Origin: Arthrobacter sp. Soil763
GTDB taxonomy: Bacteria > Actinomycetota > Actinomycetes > Actinomycetales > Micrococcaceae
Direction: 5' to 3'
Length of the DNA stretch: 64,000 nt
Assembly: GCF_001428365.1 (NCBI RefSeq)
Contig: NZ_LMSH01000001.1
Coordinates: forward strand, 129,685 to 193,684
Below are positions 60,565 to 64,000 of this stretch, piece by piece. The first letter of the stretch is position 1. Each line of letters starts with the position of its first letter. Below the pieces are notes generated by a model, which worked only from the letters and a program-made list of their open reading frames with translations, did no database searches and was not told the DNA's origin. The translations under genes were made by a program, and so were the position numbers.

Positions 60565-60974
60565 GGCCGCGGCTCCGGGCGGGCCAGCCGCGCCCAGCCC
60601 AGCTGCACCTGCTGGCGGCGGGTCAGGGTGGCGACAACGAGGTCGTAGGAGTCCTCCACGAGGTCGCGGATCATCGCGTCCGGGAGCTCACCGTCCAGCC
60701 GCACGCCGTTCCAGTGCTTCTTGTTCAGGTGCCAGGCGCCCGTGATCTCGGGATGGGCCGCACGCAGTTGCTCGGCGAGGGCCGGTTCGCATTTCAGGCT
60801 GACCGAAAAGTCCTGGGCGTCCATGGCCGACAGCGCGAACATCTTCGCGTCGTGCCGGGAGCCGCCGGGCACCGCGGCACGCACTTTGAAGACCGCGGTT
60901 TCGGGACCGAACGGGTAGTCCTCGTAGGCCCCCGGAAAGGCCAGGCATAGCCCGCGGAGCGCTGCTGGATCCAT
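60561..60974 (-). CDS. MmcQ/YjbR-family protein
   Basis: A 137-residue protein with the MmcQ/YjbR (CyaY-like fold) plan: LCLAFPGAYEDYPFGPETAVFKV, KMFALSAMDAQDFSVSLKCEP, and WHLNKKHWNGVRLDGELPDAM. Family members are thought to bind DNA, but the evidence is thin. It is the upstream partner of the DUF1990 gene with a 4-base overlap. The ATG at 60974 matches the family start exactly. Confidence 0.85.
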   Translation of the reverse strand: MDPAALRGLCLAFPGAYEDYPFGPETAVFKVRAAVPGGSRHDAKMFALSAMDAQDFSVSLKCEPALAEQLRAAHPEITGAWHLNKKHWNGVRLDGELPDAMIRDLVEDSYDLVVATLTRRQQVQLGWARLARPEPRP

Positions 60975-61016
60975 GCTCCCAGCCTAGCCGGACGGCCGGC
61001 GACGCACTGCGGCGGT

Positions 61017-61442
61017 TCAGAGCCCGAGCCGCGGCGCTTCCTGGGCGGGGCAGGCGTTCATGACCACGTCCAGTCCGGCAGCCTTGGCCCGCGCGGCGGC
61101 GGCCTCGTCGATCACGCCCAGCTGAAGCCAGACGGCTTTCGCGCCGGCGGCGATGGCCTGGTCCACCACCGGGCCGACCTTGTGGGAATTCACGAAGCAG
61201 TCGACGACGTCGAGCGGTTGCTTGGACGCCGGAATGTCCGCCAGTTTCGTGTACCCGGCCTCGCCGTGGACGGTGTCCCCGGGCAGGTTGACCGGGATGA
61301 TGTCCATGCCGAGCCGGTCGCGGATGTAGAGGGACGTGTCGTAGGCGGCGCGCCATTCATTGGTAGTCAGGCCGACGACGGCCCACCGTCCCTTGGTGCG
61401 CAGGAGCCGCTCAATGACTTCGGGATCGTTGACGTGCGTCAT
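61017..61442 (-). CDS. CoA-binding-domain protein (YccU-like)
   Basis: A 141-residue Rossmann-like protein. The CoA-binding pattern is RWAVVGLTTNEWRAAYDTS followed by DIIPVNLPGDTVHGE, VDCFVNSHKVGPVVDQAIAA and VVMNACPAQEAPRLGL at the end. ATG 61442 is preferred to the GTG two codons upstream; AGG lies 8 nt before it. Proteins of this family bind CoA in vitro and are related to the N-terminal domain of acyl-CoA synthetases, but their role is unknown. It is divergent from the riboswitch region. Confidence 0.87.
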   Translation of the reverse strand: MTHVNDPEVIERLLRTKGRWAVVGLTTNEWRAAYDTSLYIRDRLGMDIIPVNLPGDTVHGEAGYTKLADIPASKQPLDVVDCFVNSHKVGPVVDQAIAAGAKAVWLQLGVIDEAAAARAKAAGLDVVMNACPAQEAPRLGL

Positions 61443-61603
61443 GTGCACAGCCTACGTGCCGCCGTCGCGCGCCCGGACCCCGGCGGGAGGCGGAACCCTG
61501 CCCCGTCGAACATTCGGATGGCCGACCGCGCGACGGGGCGACGTGTCCGAATATTACGCGTCAGATTTGGGCGAATCCGGCCTTTCGGTTTTAGTGGTTA
61601 ATG

Positions 61604-61772
61604 ACCATCCCGAGCGGCTGAGAGACCTGGATCGATGAAGCCGCAGCAACCCTGGTCGTCGGATCTCCTCCCGGGAGACCGACGATAGCAAGGTAGCGAG
61701 CCACGGGAACGGCCGGATTGACCACCCGGACCGGAGGCTCGTTCCGTAGGGTGCTACTGCCAGGACCGATGG
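61604..61772 (+). ncRNA. SAM-I-type riboswitch with an expanded 3' half
   Basis: The 5' half matches SAM-I clearly: P1 strand CCATC (61605-61609), CCGAGCGGC, TGAGAGACCTGG, ATCGATGAAGCCGC and GCAACC (61646-61651). P1 closes with GATGG at 61768-61772. The part between is unusual. CGTCGG/CCGACG forms a hairpin, AAGGTAGC (61690-61697) and GGTGCTA (61750-61756) are two competing partners for GCAACC, and GGCTCG/GGAACG pairs extend it. The ribosome-binding site GGAG (61771-61774) overlaps the P1 3' strand. It precedes a sulfonate-type ABC importer operon, which it would switch off when SAM is high. Confidence 0.85.
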
Positions 61773-61781
61773 AGTAACCCT

Positions 61782-62645
61782 ATGACTGCTGTCCTGTCCA
61801 AAGCCCCCCGGGCCACGACGGATTCATCCGCCGCCCACACCTCCGCCCTGCCGGTGTCCTTCCGCGGCCTGCGCCGCACGTTCGGCGCCGGAGCCGAAGC
61901 CCACACCGTGCTGCGCGACGTGAGCTTCGACGTCCGCGCCGGCGAAGTCCTGGCCATCCTCGGCGCCTCCGGCTGCGGCAAATCCACCCTGCTCCGGGCC
62001 GCCGCGGGCCTGGACGCGCCCAGCGCCGGAAACGTCCAGATCGACGGAACCGACGTCCGGGGCGTGGACCCGCGCTGCGCCTTCGCCTTTCAGGAACCGC
62101 GTCTGCTGCCGTGGCACACCCTGCAGGCCAACATCGCCATCGGGCTGCCGCCGGGGCTCAGCGCCCGCGACGGCAAAGCCAAGGTAGCCCGGCTCCTGGA
62201 CCTCGTCGGCCTGCAGGACTTCGCCAAGCACCGGCCGCGCGAGGTCTCCGGCGGCATGGCCCAGCGCGCTTCCCTGGCCCGCGCCTTGGCCCGCAACCCC
62301 GGCGTGCTGCTGCTCGACGAGCCGTTCGGGGCACTCGATGCCCTGACCCGGGTCAAGATGCAGGACCTGCTGCTGGAGGTCCACCGGGCGGAGCCGACCA
62401 CAGTGCTGCTCGTGACCCACGACGTCGACGAGGCGCTCCAGCTGGCCGACCGCATCATCGTCCTCGGCAAAGAATCCGCCCCGGAGGTCGGCGGCCCGGG
62501 CGCTGCAACCGAAGCAGAAGCCGCGGGTGCCACGATTGTGCGCAGTGTCGTCGTCCCCGGCGAACGTCCCCGCGACCGGGCCTCGGCCGAGCTGGCCCGA
62601 ATGCGGGCCTCGCTGCTGGCCAGCCTCGGCGTCGACGGCCACTAG
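61782..62645 (+). CDS. ABC transporter ATP-binding protein, sulfonate/nitrate/taurine type
   Basis: A 287-residue ATPase. In order: Walker [19 protein letters not shown]-loop [14 protein letters not shown], signature [16 protein letters not shown], Walker [16 protein letters not shown] and H-loop [15 protein letters not shown]. It belongs to the SsuB/TauB group. The ATG at 61782 lies 8 nt after GGAG, which is shared with the riboswitch P1 helix. An N-terminal extension ([20 protein letters not shown]) precedes the fold. It is the first gene of an operon with a lipoprotein and a permease; regulation by SAM points to uptake of a sulfur source or a methionine-related compound. Confidence 0.9.
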   Translation: MTAVLSKAPRATTDSSAAHTSALPVSFRGLRRTFGAGAEAHTVLRDVSFDVRAGEVLAILGASGCGKSTLLRAAAGLDAPSAGNVQIDGTDVRGVDPRCAFAFQEPRLLPWHTLQANIAIGLPPGLSARDGKAKVARLLDLVGLQDFAKHRPREVSGGMAQRASLARALARNPGVLLLDEPFGALDALTRVKMQDLLLEVHRAEPTTVLLVTHDVDEALQLADRIIVLGKESAPEVGGPGAATEAEAAGATIVRSVVVPGERPRDRASAELARMRASLLASLGVDGH

Positions 62646-62792
62646 CCCCTCCCCGGCTCACCTCCGGACCCGCCGGGCTCTGCACACGCCGCTGCCCGGT
62701 CGGCACCCGCCGCCCGGCCCGGCCGCTGCATCCCGGACACCCCGTTCTTCCTGATCATCCGCACCGTTCGCACGTTTCCCTAAGGACCCACC

Positions 62793-63854
62793 ATGCCTTT
62801 CGCCCGCACCGCTACCCGCACCACCACCCGCCGCTCCCTGCTCACGGCCGCCGCCGTTTCCGCCGCCCTGGTCCTCACGGGCTGCGTCGCCGGTGAGGGA
62901 TCGGGCAAGCCCGCCGCAGCCGGCACCGCCGGCGCCGCGGGCGGTGCCACGCTGAACATCGACTTCGCCACGTACAACCCGCTGAGCCTCGTGATCAAGA
63001 AGAAGGGCTGGCTGGAGACGGCGCTGAAGGACCAGGGCGTCACCGTCAACTGGGTCCAGTCCGCCGGGTCCAACAAGGCCAACGAAGCGCTCCGTTCCGG
63101 CGCCGTCGACGTCGGATCCACCGCCGGTTCCGCCGCGCTGCTGGCCAAGGCCAACGGCTCGCCGATCAAGACCATCGATATCTTCTCCCAGCCCGAGTGG
63201 GCCGCCCTGGTCACCAAGCCGGACTCCGGCATCACCAAAGTGGCGGACCTGAAGGGCAAGTCCGTGGCCGCCACCAAGGGCACCGACCCGTACTTCTTCC
63301 TGCTGCAGTCCCTGTCCGAGGCCGGCCTCTCCGCAAAGGACGTCACGGTCCAGAATCTGCAGCACGCCGACGGCCGCACCGCGCTGGAAAACGGTTCCGT
63401 GGACGCGTGGTCCGGTCTGGACCCGATCATGGCCGGGGCGGAGCAGAAGGGCGCCAAGCTGTTCTACCGCAACCTCTCCTTCAACACCTACGGCTTCCTC
63501 AACGCGACCGAGTCGTTCCTGAAGGACAAGCCGGCGCAGGCCCAGGCCGTCGTCAATGCCTACGAGAAGGCCCGCGCCTGGGCCGCCGCGAACCCGGACG
63601 AGACCGCCCGGATCCTGGCCGATGCCGCCGGGCTGGACCTGGCCGTCGCCAAGACCGTGGTGCTGCAGCGCAGCAACCTCGACGTCGACCCGGCACCGGG
63701 CGAAGCCCAGCGCAAGGTCCTCGCCAAGATCGGTCCGAGCTTTGTGGAGACCGGGGATGTGGCGAGCCAGAAGCAGATCGACGACGCCGTCGCTTCCCTT
63801 CTCGATGACTCGCTGGTGAAGAAGGCGGACGCCTCCGCCATCAAGGATTCCTGA
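62793..63854 (+). CDS. ABC transporter substrate-binding lipoprotein, SsuA-like
   Basis: A 353-residue periplasm-side (cell-wall-side) binding protein. The signal peptide has RR-SLL (possible Tat) and ends in the lipobox LVLTGC with Cys31. A Gly/Ala spacer follows, and then the NMT1/SsuA type 2 fold: GATLNIDFATYNPLSLVIKKKG, VQSAGSNKANEALRSGAVDVG, KSVAATKGTDPYFFLLQSL and DAWSGLDPIMAGAE. It resembles aliphatic-sulfonate binding proteins. GTG or ATG upstream was not needed: ATG 62793 has AAGGACCC 7 nt before. The permease gene starts at its stop, so the three genes form one operon. Confidence 0.9.
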   Translation: MPFARTATRTTTRRSLLTAAAVSAALVLTGCVAGEGSGKPAAAGTAGAAGGATLNIDFATYNPLSLVIKKKGWLETALKDQGVTVNWVQSAGSNKANEALRSGAVDVGSTAGSAALLAKANGSPIKTIDIFSQPEWAALVTKPDSGITKVADLKGKSVAATKGTDPYFFLLQSLSEAGLSAKDVTVQNLQHADGRTALENGSVDAWSGLDPIMAGAEQKGAKLFYRNLSFNTYGFLNATESFLKDKPAQAQAVVNAYEKARAWAAANPDETARILADAAGLDLAVAKTVVLQRSNLDVDPAPGEAQRKVLAKIGPSFVETGDVASQKQIDDAVASLLDDSLVKKADASAIKDS

Positions 63855-64000
63855 TGCCCCGCCTCGGAAATACCTTGCCCACCGGCACCAGTGTTGCGGA
63901 CGGACGCGCTGCAGCCGTCCCCGCAACTCCAGCAGGCGCCGCCCGGCCGGACTCGCCCGTTACGGGCGGGCCCGGAACCCCGGCGAACGGATGGTCCCCC
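63854..64000 (+). CDS. ABC transporter permease, N-terminal fragment
   Basis: Only 49 residues are present before the window ends. ATG 63854 overlaps the TGA of the lipoprotein gene by one base. The visible part (PRLGNTLPTGTSVADGR, then Ala/Pro/Gly-rich) is the long disordered cytoplasmic lead found on some SsuC-type permeases; no membrane helix is yet seen. The identity is inferred from operon position and must be confirmed with the sequence to the right. Confidence 0.6.
   Translation, partial: MPRLGNTLPTGTSVADGRAAAVPATPAGAARPDSPVTGGPGTPANGWSP

Overview
This is a GC-rich (about 68-70 %) chromosomal window from an actinobacterium, most likely Arthrobacter, Pseudarthrobacter or a close relative in the Micrococcaceae. 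The evidence is the gene set and order (ffs-dnaX-recR-lysC, purS-purQ-purL, a RamB-type regulator divergent from aceA-aceB), the small SRP RNA, frequent GTG starts, and many genes with a TANNNT box about 6 nt before the start codon, which suggests leaderless mRNAs. I see no phage, transposase, plasmid or CRISPR signature. The nearest things to mobile DNA are several REP-like intergenic palindromes.

Layout. 1-4852: end of an ABC ATPase, a glycogen-debranching enzyme, a PAP2 phosphatase, a YdeI-like protein and a VOC protein. 4849-13746: a leftward five-gene catabolic operon (MHS transporter, TPP enzyme, aldehyde dehydrogenase, YtcJ-type amidohydrolase, M20 amidase) with a divergent PucR regulator. 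13812-19279: a NUDIX-related protein, two small-family proteins, tgt, a broken dienelactone hydrolase and a YhhQ-type queuosine-precursor transporter. 19524-23699: MHS transporter, pdxK and poxB. 23921-29296: a low-GC orphan gene, the RamB-like regulator and the glyoxylate shunt. 29401-36598: REP elements, MFS, GNAT, DsbA-like, TetR, a LytR_C membrane protein with a small ParB/Srx-like partner, HAD and a Stealth phosphotransferase. 36605-42262: CpdA-like phosphodiesterase, FdhA, glutathione-peroxidase family, M23 peptidase, MpaB-family oxygenase. 42316-48201: tRNA-Ser(GGA), ffs, dnaX, recR, lysC. 48230-55055: two small paralogues, an OhrR-like regulator, two subtilisin-inhibitor-like proteins around a DNA-glycosylase-family gene, and a large secreted subtilase. 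55157-61442: purSQL and a leftward row of small conserved genes. 61604-64000: a SAM-I-type riboswitch in front of a sulfonate-type ABC importer cut by the window edge.

How genes work together. AceA and AceB form the glyoxylate bypass and are probably under the divergent RamB homologue; PoxB makes acetate from pyruvate. Tgt and YhhQ make a queuosine salvage pair with no de novo genes in the window. PurS, PurQ and PurL form one FGAM synthetase. DnaX and RecR sit together as in many bacteria. The riboswitch ties the terminal importer to S-adenosylmethionine level. The least described parts are the twin SSI-like proteins beside the subtilase, the SAM aptamer whose closing helix overlaps the ribosome-binding site, the inverted repeat on the tgt start codon, and the PucR-linked operon of unknown substrate.
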